From Fretibacter sp964410285 (GTDB taxonomy: Bacteria > Pseudomonadota > Alphaproteobacteria > Caulobacterales > Maricaulaceae), in the NCBI GenBank assembly GCA_964410285.1, contig CAYPFR010000011.1, positions 3,547 to 67,546 on the forward strand: a DNA stretch of 64,000 nt, read 5' to 3'. The translations under genes were made by a program, and so were the position numbers. Positions within the stretch are counted from its first letter, which is position 1; each line of letters starts with the position of its first letter. Shown here piece after piece: positions 16,939 to 25,434 of the stretch. The notes beneath the pieces are model-generated. The model was not told where the DNA came from. It ran no database searches and saw only the letters and a list, made by a program, of their open reading frames with translations.

Positions 16939-17738
16939 CGCGCCCAGAGCATCAGCAGTCCGCCTTGCTCGCGAACGATATTCCGCCCGGCGACATTTCG
17001 AAAAGCGCCGATTTGCAAGCTGGTTTTGGGACCAAAATCATAAATGAGACTGGCCTGTAGCTTCAAACTTTGGTTCTGCAACACAGGATCAAGTCGATTT
17101 CGAAAATTACCAGTGCGATGATAAAATCCTTGCCCGATGATTTGCAAATTTTTGCGAGGCCGTATGCCGAGCGTCAGATCAGCAAAAATCTGCTGGGGCG
17201 CATCTTTGAGCCGCCGTTCATAGGCGAGCTGTGCATCGACAAAACCGGGCATATTTCCAGCCCTCCATGCACGCCCCGCTAATGCACGCAGTTCAATTCC
17301 ATATCCGCCGCGCCCCAGATCTCCATCAGGAATTCCCTCCCCGCCAGCCGGCACGACAAGACTGGGTTGCACGGCAAGCACCCAATTCCCCCGGGGCTTT
17401 AGGCCCGCGCGCAGGCCAATTTTACTGCTGGCAAAACCGCTAAAACGCTCCTCGCCCTGAGAGGCGGTATAGTCGACCTCTTGCAATGCGCCCTGCACTA
17501 CCGCCGTCAAACCGCTCCCCAAACCATGTTCAAGATAAATCCGCTGTTCTACTTTTTGAAAGGTAACGGATTGGCTCGCCTGGCCGTTTCCGTCAAAGGC
17601 CCTATCGGCCGAATTATAAATTCCCCCAGAAATAAGCAAAGTCCGTCCTCGATCGAGCGTCCACGCACCCGCAAATGCTTGTTCTGCCAGACCCATAAAC
17701 ATGAGCAAAAGCCATAGTATTTTTATTGTGATCTGGAT
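16932..17738 (-). CDS. Putative outer-membrane beta-barrel protein, unknown function; unusual start
   Basis: About 260 residues of alternating polar/hydrophobic strands, with a cleavage-like AFA|GAW and a terminal aromatic (ARY), suggesting a secreted or outer-membrane beta barrel. I do not recognise the family. The start is problematic. The in-frame TTG at 17708 leaves only 13 residues ahead of the cleavage site. Frame upstream to 17738 encodes MQITIKILWLLLMFMGLA-like residues, an ideal signal peptide, but the only initiators there are ATC or ATA. I extended to ATC at 17738, with GGGG upstream, as the more plausible N-terminus; TTG 17708 is the conventional alternative. It overlaps the cytochrome c gene tail by 7 bases. 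Confidence 0.6.
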   Translation of the reverse strand: MQITIKILWLLLMFMGLAEQAFAGAWTLDRGRTLLISGGIYNSADRAFDGNGQASQSVTFQKVEQRIYLEHGLGSGLTAVVQGALQEVDYTASQGEERFSGFASSKIGLRAGLKPRGNWVLAVQPSLVVPAGGEGIPDGDLGRGGYGIELRALAGRAWRAGNMPGFVDAQLAYERRLKDAPQQIFADLTLGIRPRKNLQIIGQGFYHRTGNFRNRLDPVLQNQSLKLQASLIYDFGPKTSLQIGAFRNVAGRNIVREQGGLLMLWARY

Positions 17739-17849
17739 TGCGTGCCCCGCCCCTAGACTTATCTGATTTCACTAAACCTTTGCAGAGGGCCTGTGTCAAA
17801 TGCTAAGCATTCAAAAAACGGGCTAAAACGGCACGGTTTCGAGGTTATG

Positions 17850-18629
17850 ATGAGCAAAAATTACACTAAACTTGCTTTTCAAAGCAGTAATCGTCCGGCC
17901 GCCAAAAAGGCCCTCAAAACGCTCACACAGCTTTATGGCAATACGCGGCCGGAAGATGCCGATGCCATTGTGGCCCTTGGCGGGGACGGCTTTATGCTGG
18001 AGACATTGACCCACAATATGCCGCTCATTCGCAAAGGCCTGCCGGTTTATGGGATGAACCGCGGCACGGTCGGGTTTTTAATGAACGCCTTCCAGACGAT
18101 TGATTTGCCCGCGCGGCTGAAAGCCGCCGAGGCCGCGGTGATTCATCCCCTAAAGATGACCGCCACAGGCGCAGCGGGGACCGTGAGCGCACTCGCCTTT
18201 AACGAGGTATCCCTTTTCCGGCAAACGCGCCAAGCCGCCCATATTAAAATCACGGTCGATGGGCGGGAGCGCATGGAAAAATTAATCGCGGATGGCGTGC
18301 TTGTTGCGACCCCAGCAGGCTCGACTGCCTATAACCTCTCGGCCCATGGCCCTGTACTCCCGCTATCGTCGGAAATTTTAGCACTCACCCCTATCAGTGC
18401 TTTTCGCCCGCGGCGCTGGCGCGGCGCGCTCATTAAGGCGGAGGCCAAAGTCCTGTTTGAGGTCCTTAATCCCGACAAACGCCCGGTAAGCGCAACAGCA
18501 GATAACATAGAATATCGCGATATTATGCAGGTCGCCGTAGAGCAAGATATTGGTACGGCCCTTACGCTTTTATTTGACCCTGATCATGGTCTTTCGGAAA
18601 AAATCCTGCGCGAGCAATTTGCGACCTAG
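17850..18629 (+). CDS. nadK: NAD kinase
   Basis: Phosphorylates NAD to NADP. The diacylglycerol-kinase-like fold is indicated by the GGDG motif in ALGGDGFMLE near residue 50. It is followed by NRGTVGFLMN, the NEVS segment and ATPAGSTAYNLSAHGP, all diagnostic of NadK. The product has 259 residues from ATG 17850, the usual length for short alphaproteobacterial enzymes. An upstream in-frame start at 17793 would add 19 residues. I prefer 17850, which follows GAGG and gives the customary Lys-Leu-Ala-Phe first strand. It is convergent with the DUF2336 gene. Confidence 0.95.
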   Translation: MSKNYTKLAFQSSNRPAAKKALKTLTQLYGNTRPEDADAIVALGGDGFMLETLTHNMPLIRKGLPVYGMNRGTVGFLMNAFQTIDLPARLKAAEAAVIHPLKMTATGAAGTVSALAFNEVSLFRQTRQAAHIKITVDGRERMEKLIADGVLVATPAGSTAYNLSAHGPVLPLSSEILALTPISAFRPRRWRGALIKAEAKVLFEVLNPDKRPVSATADNIEYRDIMQVAVEQDIGTALTLLFDPDHGLSEKILREQFAT

Positions 18630-18651
18630 CTGCATACCGCCGCGAAACAAG

Positions 18652-19821
18652 CTAGAGTTCAGACGCACTTTCGTTTCCTGCAAGGTCCTCTTCAAGCGGG
18701 ATGAAGCCGTCCAATTTTTCAAGAAAATAAAGCTGGTCGGCGTCTGATAATTTGAGCGGTAGCGTGAGCAGACGCATAATCATAAGCTCCCGAAAATAGT
18801 TCCGGTCATAGACAATACCGGAGAGCTCAAGATCGCGGTAAATGACGCTGGCGGCGCGCATAACGCGGGTATTTGCCTCGCTCAACCCTGCATGGCTACA
18901 TAGCGCAGCAACGCTAAACGGGCCCGTATCATGAAGCATGAGGGCAGCTTTGGCATGGCTAATACCTGCCTTTATCGCTAATGCATGTTCGGTAAAACGC
19001 ATCGCCCCGCAGCCCGCAGCCCGCATAATAAGGCTATCGGTCAACCTGCCATCCTCATAAAGCCGCGAGACCAATAACCCGACCTCGCGTGACTTTATGC
19101 TTTGGTCCACAATATCAATTGTGGCGCGCTCACGCGTGCGAGACGCCAACTCTACCGCCAGATCGACTGGCAGGCCGTGACGCCGGGTCAGTACAATTGC
19201 GGCTTCCTGGCTAACTTGGGTAATCAATTTTTCGATGATGGACACCGGCAGGTCCCGCCGGCGAATAAAGGCCTGTGCGATCAAATCGTCATCACGGTAG
19301 GCCTCCAGTACGCGGCCTGCGACGTCTGCGGTAATCTCGGCCCCGTCATTTGCAGCCAGTTCTGCCACCGCTTTGCCGTCGCCATATCGCACGATATTTT
19401 CAACCACAGAACCGCTCACACTTGGGCGGCGGGCGACAGCCAAAATCTTCGCGGCAGCGCGGGATTTGAGAACCTCAACCAAATCCTCATCCGTCAGCAC
19501 GGGGGAGAAATTCAGAACCGGCACGGCGATGGAATCAATATCCTCCGCGAGCTTCACCGCCAGCTCTCTAGGGAGTTCGGGTGAGTTTTTTAGCGTGACT
19601 GCGAGGGCACGCCGCACAAGCGAGGCGGCATCCTCGGAAATGATCTTGAGGACATCTTTCGCAATTATTCGCTCGCGCTCAGATAGGGCGACATCTCTGA
19701 CGCGCCGGCACACCCGCTGCGCCGCCAACGCCCGGTGCTCCGGATCGGGGCTATGGACAAGAATACGGATATCTTCATTCGTGACCGCTTTGGTCGCGTG
19801 ATTTTTTAATCGAGCGCTCAT
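18652..19821 (-). CDS. DUF2336 domain protein
   Basis: 389-residue, entirely helical-looking protein of the DUF2336 family, which is nearly confined to alphaproteobacteria. HEAT-like repeated helices are suggested by segments such as DPEHRALAAQRVCRRVRDV, DAASLVRRALAVTL and DLIAQAFIRRRDLP. No signal peptide or membrane helix is visible. The function is unknown. HEAT-like scaffolds often mediate protein binding, but that is inference. ATG 19821 is chosen for the AAGGGAG just upstream; an in-frame start at 19839 exists. It is convergent with nadK with 22 bases between the stops. Confidence 0.85.
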   Translation of the reverse strand: MSARLKNHATKAVTNEDIRILVHSPDPEHRALAAQRVCRRVRDVALSERERIIAKDVLKIISEDAASLVRRALAVTLKNSPELPRELAVKLAEDIDSIAVPVLNFSPVLTDEDLVEVLKSRAAAKILAVARRPSVSGSVVENIVRYGDGKAVAELAANDGAEITADVAGRVLEAYRDDDLIAQAFIRRRDLPVSIIEKLITQVSQEAAIVLTRRHGLPVDLAVELASRTRERATIDIVDQSIKSREVGLLVSRLYEDGRLTDSLIMRAAGCGAMRFTEHALAIKAGISHAKAALMLHDTGPFSVAALCSHAGLSEANTRVMRAASVIYRDLELSGIVYDRNYFRELMIMRLLTLPLKLSDADQLYFLEKLDGFIPLEEDLAGNESASEL

Positions 19822-19984
19822 AGCTCCCTTATGGCGCAAATATGGTAAACGGGCCGTTTACAAGGCAGGTTTTGATCTGCGTCTGACGACGCGCTCACGT
19901 TTCAATCACGGGAAATAGATTTGCTAATGATATCGGAGAATGGGAACTGAATGAAGGACAGCACCCACGCCCACGGAGATTTAA

Positions 19985-20707
19985 ATGAAGTTCTTAGCCC
20001 CCCTCACCCTATTCGCCTTGTCGCTCTCGGCCTCCTCGGTTCAGACCGCAAATGCGCAAAAACCCGCCGCCGTCGCCCCGAACGCGCCTATTGTCGCGGA
20101 GCTTTTCACCTCCCAAGGCTGCTCTTCCTGTCCTGCGGCGGAGAGCCTGTTTTCCAAGCTTGCAGACCGCGAGGATATCCTCACCCTAGAATGGCACGTC
20201 GATTACTGGGATGATTTAGTTCACGGCGGCTCGCGCTGGAAAGACCCATACTCCAAGCGCGCGTTTACCAAACGCCAGAGGGCCTATAATCGTGCCCTGC
20301 GCGGTAAAAACGCGATCTACACACCTCAGGCCGTGATCAATGGGCATTTTGAGGGGGTTGGAAGCCGCGCCGATGCCGTCGATGACATGCTCAACAATGC
20401 CCCTGCCCATTCCGTGGCCTTACAGATTTCTGATGGCAAAATACGTGTCGGCCCCGGCACTGGGCCTGCGGAAATTATTTTCCTGCGCCTACTCAAACAG
20501 CACGAAACAGATGTCACAGGCGGAGAGAATAAGGGGCGTAAGCTCTCTGGCCGTAATATCGTGCTGGAAACCTCTATTGTCGGGAAACTCAGCGCTAAGG
20601 CCGGCGAGTTTACCCTGCCCACGATCGGTAAGGGCGAGAGCTGCGCGGTGATTGTGCAAAACCGCAAAGGAGATCTCGGCGCGATCAAAGGTGCAGCCAA
20701 GTGCTAA
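19985..20707 (+). CDS. DUF1223 secreted thioredoxin-like protein
   Basis: 240 residues. A cleavable signal peptide (ending near SVQTANAQ) is followed by a DUF1223 domain. The family signature VELFTSQGCSSCPAAE (here with AELF) contains a CxxC pair, CSSC, near residue 46. WHVDYWDDLVH and YTPQAVINGH follow. The family has a thioredoxin-like fold and is periplasmic in proteobacteria. A redox role is likely from the CxxC, but no substrate is established. It stands alone, with tRNA-His immediately downstream on the opposite strand. Confidence 0.88.
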   Translation: MKFLAPLTLFALSLSASSVQTANAQKPAAVAPNAPIVAELFTSQGCSSCPAAESLFSKLADREDILTLEWHVDYWDDLVHGGSRWKDPYSKRAFTKRQRAYNRALRGKNAIYTPQAVINGHFEGVGSRADAVDDMLNNAPAHSVALQISDGKIRVGPGTGPAEIIFLRLLKQHETDVTGGENKGRKLSGRNIVLETSIVGKLSAKAGEFTLPTIGKGESCAVIVQNRKGDLGAIKGAAKC

Positions 20708-20753
20708 TGAGGGTGCGCCGCGCCCCATCAAGATTTCTAAGCTTAAGAGAAAA

Positions 20754-20830
20754 TGGTACCGCCTCTTGGTCTCGAACCAAGGACCTCCGGTTCCACAAAC
20801 CGGCGCTCTAACCAACTGAGCTAAGGCGGC
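20754..20830 (-). tRNA. tRNA-His (GTG)
   Basis: 77 bases including an encoded CCA. The loop TTGTGGA sits on a CCGGT/ACCGG stem, giving anticodon GTG. The acceptor stem is GCCGCCT/AGGCGGT with discriminator A73, hence a G1-U72 wobble pair and no encoded G-1. Canonical bacterial tRNA-His has G-1 opposite C73. This A73/U72 form is the known derived type of one alphaproteobacterial group that includes Caulobacter. Confidence 0.97.
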
Positions 20831-20916
20831 CTGACCGCCTAGCAGAAGACGGAATAACCGCGCGGAGAGTTATAGGAAACGCCGCGCGGCTTCAAGTCTA
20901 ATTATCGCAAAAATGC

Positions 20917-21906
20917 CTAGCTTTCTTTTGGCAACTTGATGCTTTCCCAGCCCTGACTGCCCAAACGCTCCTGAAGGGCGATATAATCGCGGAGTTTTTG
21001 CGCGCGCTTATCAGGGTCCGGATGGGTCGACATAAATTCAGGTTGGCGCGAGCCGCCAGCTTCCGCCATCTTCTCCCAGAGGCGAACGGCCTGATTGGCA
21101 TCATAGCCTGCCTTATGCATATATTTCGCGCCGAGTAGATCAGATTGTAGCTCATGGCGGCGCGAATAGGGCAAAACAACGCCGAACGTAAAGCCAAGAC
21201 CTAACGCTTGGGAGAGCAGCTGCGTATTGCGCTGTGCGCCCTGCATACAGCGGTTATAGGCCGATCTTGCCGCATTAAACTGCTCGCGGTTATTTGCGGC
21301 TTGAGCGGCTTGGGCTGCCGCCCGGTAGCGGTTACACTTTTTGGTCAATTGTGATCCGCCCACAATGGTCGCACCGGTCACGGCAACCTGCCCAAGCATT
21401 TGCTGGGACACCCGTTCGCGGGCATGACGTCCCGCAACGTGGCCGACCTCATGACCCATCACCGCCGCGATTTGGTCATCATTATCTGCAAAATCCATCA
21501 TCCCCTTATAGAAGCCGACGCGGTTTCCGGGCAAAACGAAGGCGTTCTTCGAGTCTTTGTCAAAAACGGCATAATCCCATTTCTGATTGGCGCGGTTGGC
21601 CCCGCGCTTGACCCGCGACCCAATATTGGCAAGGCGTCGCGTATAGCGCGGATCATTGGATGTTGGAATTTTTTGGCGCATTTCATTCCAAGAGGACAAT
21701 GCCATGGAATTAAGCTGGCTTTCACTGGCCAGACCAATGAACTGTTTTTCGCCTGTTTCAGGATTGGTCGCGCAGGCTGAAAGCGAACTGCCCGCCACCG
21801 TGAGCATACCGCCTGCGGCGAGCACTTGAATGGCGTGACGGCGCTGATGAATAGCTTTAGTTTCGGCATCCATCTTACAGTCTAAATGGGCTTCGTGATT
21901 GCACAT
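20917..21906 (-). CDS. M48 family metalloprotease, lipoprotein
   Basis: 329 residues. The zinc site HEVGH is at 152-156. The third ligand region is HELQSDLLGAKYM, downstream of a hydrophobic stretch, as in periplasmic M48 proteases of the LoiP/BepA type used for envelope quality control. The N-terminus is odd: about 22 polar residues with two Cys precede RRHAIQVLAAGGMLTVAG and a lipobox LSAC (C45). The Arg pair makes a Tat-type lipoprotein signal conceivable. ATG 21906 follows a good GGAGGAC site. A TATAGT -10-like hexamer at 21959-21964 agrees with this start rather than the upstream in-frame TTG at 22026. An insertion of about 45 residues rich in Ala/Gln/Asn follows the active site. Confidence 0.9.
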   Translation of the reverse strand: MCNHEAHLDCKMDAETKAIHQRRHAIQVLAAGGMLTVAGSSLSACATNPETGEKQFIGLASESQLNSMALSSWNEMRQKIPTSNDPRYTRRLANIGSRVKRGANRANQKWDYAVFDKDSKNAFVLPGNRVGFYKGMMDFADNDDQIAAVMGHEVGHVAGRHARERVSQQMLGQVAVTGATIVGGSQLTKKCNRYRAAAQAAQAANNREQFNAARSAYNRCMQGAQRNTQLLSQALGLGFTFGVVLPYSRRHELQSDLLGAKYMHKAGYDANQAVRLWEKMAEAGGSRQPEFMSTHPDPDKRAQKLRDYIALQERLGSQGWESIKLPKES

Positions 21907-22056
21907 ATTGTCCTCCAATTCAGCCTGGGCGATACAACTTGGCCCCAGACATACGTTAACTATAGCCGAAACTAAGAAAATTGACAGGGGTCGGACTGCA
22001 TTTTCAATGACATTAATTTTGCGCAAAGCGCGGAAGCAAGCACATTATGGCTTCTG

Positions 22057-22096
22057 CCTTTATTGGCGCTCGCCTTTATTGGCGCTCGCCTTTATT
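22057..22096. repeat. 16-bp tandem duplication at the 3' end of the methyltransferase gene
   Basis: CCTTTATTGGCGCTCG occurs twice in tandem (22057-22072, 22073-22088), with a third partial unit of 8 bases. The stop codon of the minus-strand methyltransferase gene lies within the second unit; because each unit begins with the same bases, loss of one copy would still leave a stop. Confidence 0.85.
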
Positions 22097-23026
22097 TGCG
22101 GCTTTTATAACCCATCCTATGCTCTCGCCCTTGGCTTTGGACATAAAAGGGCTGAGAGGCTGCGGGGTCATACCGCCGCGTTCCAAAGCGCCAAGCACCG
22201 CCTCGGCCTGCGCCCTGCTTAGCGCTGCGCGGCGCATGGACTCCATACGGCCAATGTAAGCCTCTATCTCCACCTCCATGGCCGAGAGCCACTGCGTAAT
22301 ATCAGAGAGTTGGTAGGCCTTGCGCCGTTGGTAGAGGGTCTGCGTGCCCTGATAAAGGTTGGCCGCAAGAGAAAAACCGGTCTTGCCCAACTCTAAAACC
22401 TCTTTTTGCGGCCCTGAAAACACCTGGGCCGCCGACGCGAAGGCAGCGTCTGATCCGTCCTTTAAATCAGCCTCAAATACCGCACTGGCAGATGCAATAA
22501 AGCCGGAGCTTAAAATAGATTGTGCCGCCGCGCCGTTGGCCGCCACTTCTCGCTCTATCCCGCTGCCGGCGGCATGCGCAAGGGCGATAAAGCGCCCGCC
22601 CGCCGCCAAAACCCGCGCCGCCTCCCCCGCGCTGTCTACTGGGTTGGCATATTCAAATCCGAACTGGCTGGCGACGATATCAAAGCTGCCATCCGTTAGC
22701 CCCGTACTATCTGCCGGTGCGACAAATCCTTTGGCCCGAGGAAAGGCCGCTTGCATAGCGCGAATTGCCTCGCTGGAAATATCCAGCCCGCTTACATCGC
22801 TCAGCCCCGCGTCAAAGGCCCGCCGCACCACAGAGCCGGCCCCGCAAGCTAAATCCAATAGGCGGGAGTCCGGCGGGCTGCCCTCAAGCTCAGCGGCCCA
22901 GAAGGCACCAATCTCGGCGTCAGTTTCTACCCCGACACCTACCAGCGCTGCCCCGCCCTCGCGGCCTGCGCGGCCTTGCCAGTAATTGCCCCAATCTTGC
23001 GTCTGTTGTTTCATATCATCAGCCAT
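22076..23026 (-). CDS. Class I SAM-dependent methyltransferase
   Basis: 316 residues. The SAM-binding motif I is LLDLACGAGSV near residue 56, with motif II GLDISSEAIRAMQ, the motif III-like FDIVASQFGFEYA and the post-I Asp all visible. It therefore has a Methyltransf_11-like N-terminal domain. The C-terminal 130 residues are helical and do not resemble a known methylase substrate domain. It belongs to the general small-molecule group; the substrate is not predictable. ATG 23026 has AGGAAAC upstream. The first residues (WGNYWQGRAGREGG) match other methylases of this group. Confidence 0.85.
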   Translation of the reverse strand: MADDMKQQTQDWGNYWQGRAGREGGAALVGVGVETDAEIGAFWAAELEGSPPDSRLLDLACGAGSVVRRAFDAGLSDVSGLDISSEAIRAMQAAFPRAKGFVAPADSTGLTDGSFDIVASQFGFEYANPVDSAGEAARVLAAGGRFIALAHAAGSGIEREVAANGAAAQSILSSGFIASASAVFEADLKDGSDAAFASAAQVFSGPQKEVLELGKTGFSLAANLYQGTQTLYQRRKAYQLSDITQWLSAMEVEIEAYIGRMESMRRAALSRAQAEAVLGALERGGMTPQPLSPFMSKAKGESIGWVIKAANKGERQ

Positions 23027-23174
23027 AGCGTTTCCTGCCGTTTTATGACGCCCCTGCCAAGTCCCTTTCGGGGGTATGATGGCGGGAAGCCAAGCGCGGC
23101 AGGATAATATTGCGCAGGCTTTCGAAATGTGTGGCCGCCGCGCCTAAAATTTGGCGATATGACGGGAAATTCAT

Positions 23175-24086
23175 ATGAAATTCTCAATGTATATGGTCTA
23201 TCTTTGCCTCATGAGTATAAATGACCCTGTAATAGACGCCCAGACTTACGGCGATGATTATGTTATCAAGCAGCGCTGGGAACAATACACGCCGCAGGAA
23301 CATGCTGTCTGGAGAGAGCTCTATGCGCGCCAAATTGACGTCCTTAATGGCCGCGCCGCGCCCGAATTTTACAAAGGGCTGGAGCTGCTAGATTTAAACG
23401 ACGGCGGTATTCCTGACCTCGCCAAGCTCAATAAAGCGCTTGGGGCGCAAACAGGTTGGCGCGTTGTTTGCGTGCCGCATCTTATTCCAGATGACGTATT
23501 TTTTGACCATCTGGCTAATCGGCGATTTCCGGCAGGGCGGTTTATCCGCAAGGCCGATCAAATGGATTACATTGAAGAACCGGATGTCTTCCACGATGTC
23601 TTTGGCCATGTACCGCTCCTCGCCCAGCCTGTGTTTGCCGATTATATGCAAGCATATGGCAAAGGCGGGCAGCGGGCGAAATCCGAGGGCATGCTCACCG
23701 AACTCGCGCGGCTTTATTGGTACACAGTGGAATTTGGCCTTCTCAATAGCGCCGATGGCCTACAAATTTACGGAGCCGGTATTGTCTCCTCTCGCACGGA
23801 ATCTATTTTCTGCCTCGATAGCGACTCGCCCAACAGGCTCGCATTTGATCTAGAGCGGGTGATGAAAACCAAGTATAGGATTGATGATTTTCAACAGGTT
23901 TATTTTGCCGTTGATGATCTTTATGACCTTCTTCGTGCAACGCAGCAGGATTTTGGACCGCTCTATGCGCGGCTCAAAGCACAAGACCATATTCATGGCC
24001 CCACCGACATATTAAAGACAGACGTCGTGCTCTCACGCGGCACGCAGGACTATGCCAAAGCGCGGGATAAAACCAAATCGGGTTAA
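23175..24086 (+). CDS. phhA: Phenylalanine 4-monooxygenase
   Basis: Tetrahydrobiopterin-dependent iron enzyme that hydroxylates phenylalanine to tyrosine. The iron ligands are visible: H140 and H145 in FHDVFGHVPLL, and E186 in WYTVEFGL. The 303-residue single-domain form is typical of bacteria, with no regulatory ACT domain. From the listed ATG there is a weak GGGA site. An internal ATG at 23211, which would start with SINDP, would remove an odd hydrophobic 12-residue leader and may be the real start. The tyrosine catabolic genes that often accompany it are not here. It is convergent with the astB end of the arginine operon. Confidence 0.95.
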   Translation: MKFSMYMVYLCLMSINDPVIDAQTYGDDYVIKQRWEQYTPQEHAVWRELYARQIDVLNGRAAPEFYKGLELLDLNDGGIPDLAKLNKALGAQTGWRVVCVPHLIPDDVFFDHLANRRFPAGRFIRKADQMDYIEEPDVFHDVFGHVPLLAQPVFADYMQAYGKGGQRAKSEGMLTELARLYWYTVEFGLLNSADGLQIYGAGIVSSRTESIFCLDSDSPNRLAFDLERVMKTKYRIDDFQQVYFAVDDLYDLLRATQQDFGPLYARLKAQDHIHGPTDILKTDVVLSRGTQDYAKARDKTKSG

Positions 24087-24093
24087 AGCAGGA

Positions 24094-25422
24094 TCATCCC
24101 CTCTGGAACGGATAAAACGCCCCGCCCAGCCCCATAATTTTTGTGAGCGCGTCAAGCGCGGCAAAGCTTTCTTCCATTAAAGCCGGGTCGGGTAAATCCT
24201 CTGGGGAGAGTTGGTCTCGGTAATGGGCGCGCACCCACGCCTCAAGGTCTTCATGAAGATTAGGCGTAAATTTTTGCCCCGGATTAACCTGCGCCCACTC
24301 CGCACCGCTCAACGTAACCCTCAGGCGAAGGCAGGCAGGCCCGCCGCCATTGCGCATGGATTGGCGCACGTCCACATAAATGACATCCCCAATAGGACCA
24401 TTGCCCGCCGTCAGCTTATCGCAATAAGCTTTTGTGCGCGGGTTCTCGCGGGTCTCTAACGGCGCGATCAACGTCAACCGCGCCAGCGAAGGAAACTGCA
24501 CAAGCATGGAATTAAAAAGATAGGCCTTGATTGCATCGTCTATGGGTACGTCATCACTGGAAACCTCGACAAATTGCGGCGTGAACAGCCCGCTCGCGGC
24601 CGCGCAAATATCGGCCTGCATTTGCTCCGTGTCAGCAAAGGCCAATTCGTGATAAAATAGGGTCTCAAGCGCCCCCACGCAGACAACATCATTATGGAAC
24701 GCTCCTGCGTCTATCGCCGCTTTGGATTGACGCGCCAATACGGTGCGCCCAGCGTCAAGGCCGTGGCCTCGGGCGAGGGCCTCTGCGGATTGGCGGGTCT
24801 GGCGGGCCGGGAAATGCGTATCACCCGCGCCATAGCCATCTCTGCCATAGACAAAGAGCTCAACGCCCTGTTCCCCGCGCGCGCCGCACAGACGCACATG
24901 GTTAGCCGCCCCCTCATCAGCAAAAACAGATTGCATCGGTAAAGCCTCGTGCACGATGGCAAATGGGAAAGCTGCGCGCAAAGCTCGCCCTGTTTGCTGC
25001 GGCTCAATCGAGCGGTGGAGCATGGTCGACAAATTTGCCGGCGTGAGATGCAACCGCCCGTCTGCTGTGTCAAATGAGGGGCTGACGGTTGCGGCATTGG
25101 CTGCCCACATAGAACTCGCCGAGAGCATATTGCGCGCAAGCTGCGGATCCTGTGTCCAGACATCTTCATAAATTTTGCGGTCACTGCCGCGAAAGCCTGC
25201 GGCCCTTAGAGCGGGCAGAAAGGGGCGCTGCTGGGGCGGCAATACGCCTTGCCATAAGCCGTGCTCATGCATCATGCGCATTTTAGCAAGGCCTTGCAGC
25301 GCCGCCTCTTTGGGGCGGGCCGTCAGCCCCGCATTACCCGCAGAGGCCAGATTACCTTTGGATAGGCCGCCGTAATTATGGGTGGGGCCAATCAGTCCGT
25401 CAAAATTCGATTCTTGCGTCAT
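24094..25422 (-). CDS. astB: N-succinylarginine dihydrolase
   Basis: Second enzyme of the arginine succinyltransferase pathway: succinylarginine to succinylornithine, ammonia and CO2. The 442-residue protein starts with the signature NFDGLIGPTHNYGGLSKGN. The catalytic triad expected from the family is present: E170 in FADEGAANH, H243 in AGAFHNDVVCV and C364 in NGGGPACLRLRV. It is the last gene of the operon, 12 bases after astD. Arginine catabolism through this route feeds glutamate and succinate into central metabolism and releases ammonia. Confidence 0.97.
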   Translation of the reverse strand: MTQESNFDGLIGPTHNYGGLSKGNLASAGNAGLTARPKEAALQGLAKMRMMHEHGLWQGVLPPQQRPFLPALRAAGFRGSDRKIYEDVWTQDPQLARNMLSASSMWAANAATVSPSFDTADGRLHLTPANLSTMLHRSIEPQQTGRALRAAFPFAIVHEALPMQSVFADEGAANHVRLCGARGEQGVELFVYGRDGYGAGDTHFPARQTRQSAEALARGHGLDAGRTVLARQSKAAIDAGAFHNDVVCVGALETLFYHELAFADTEQMQADICAAASGLFTPQFVEVSSDDVPIDDAIKAYLFNSMLVQFPSLARLTLIAPLETRENPRTKAYCDKLTAGNGPIGDVIYVDVRQSMRNGGGPACLRLRVTLSGAEWAQVNPGQKFTPNLHEDLEAWVRAHYRDQLSPEDLPDPALMEESFAALDALTKIMGLGGAFYPFQRG

Positions 25423-25434
25423 GATTTAGCCCCG

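Noticed and set aside
17614..17799. Minus-strand frame starting MAFAHVYG as the true N-terminus of the barrel protein
   Set aside because: It is in a different frame from the barrel and its product lacks a signal peptide.
22026..22027. Longer M48 protease start at 22026 with a second signal-like segment
   Set aside because: It needs a TTG start, reads through a TATAGT promoter-like element, and lacks the GGAGGAC site that precedes 21906.
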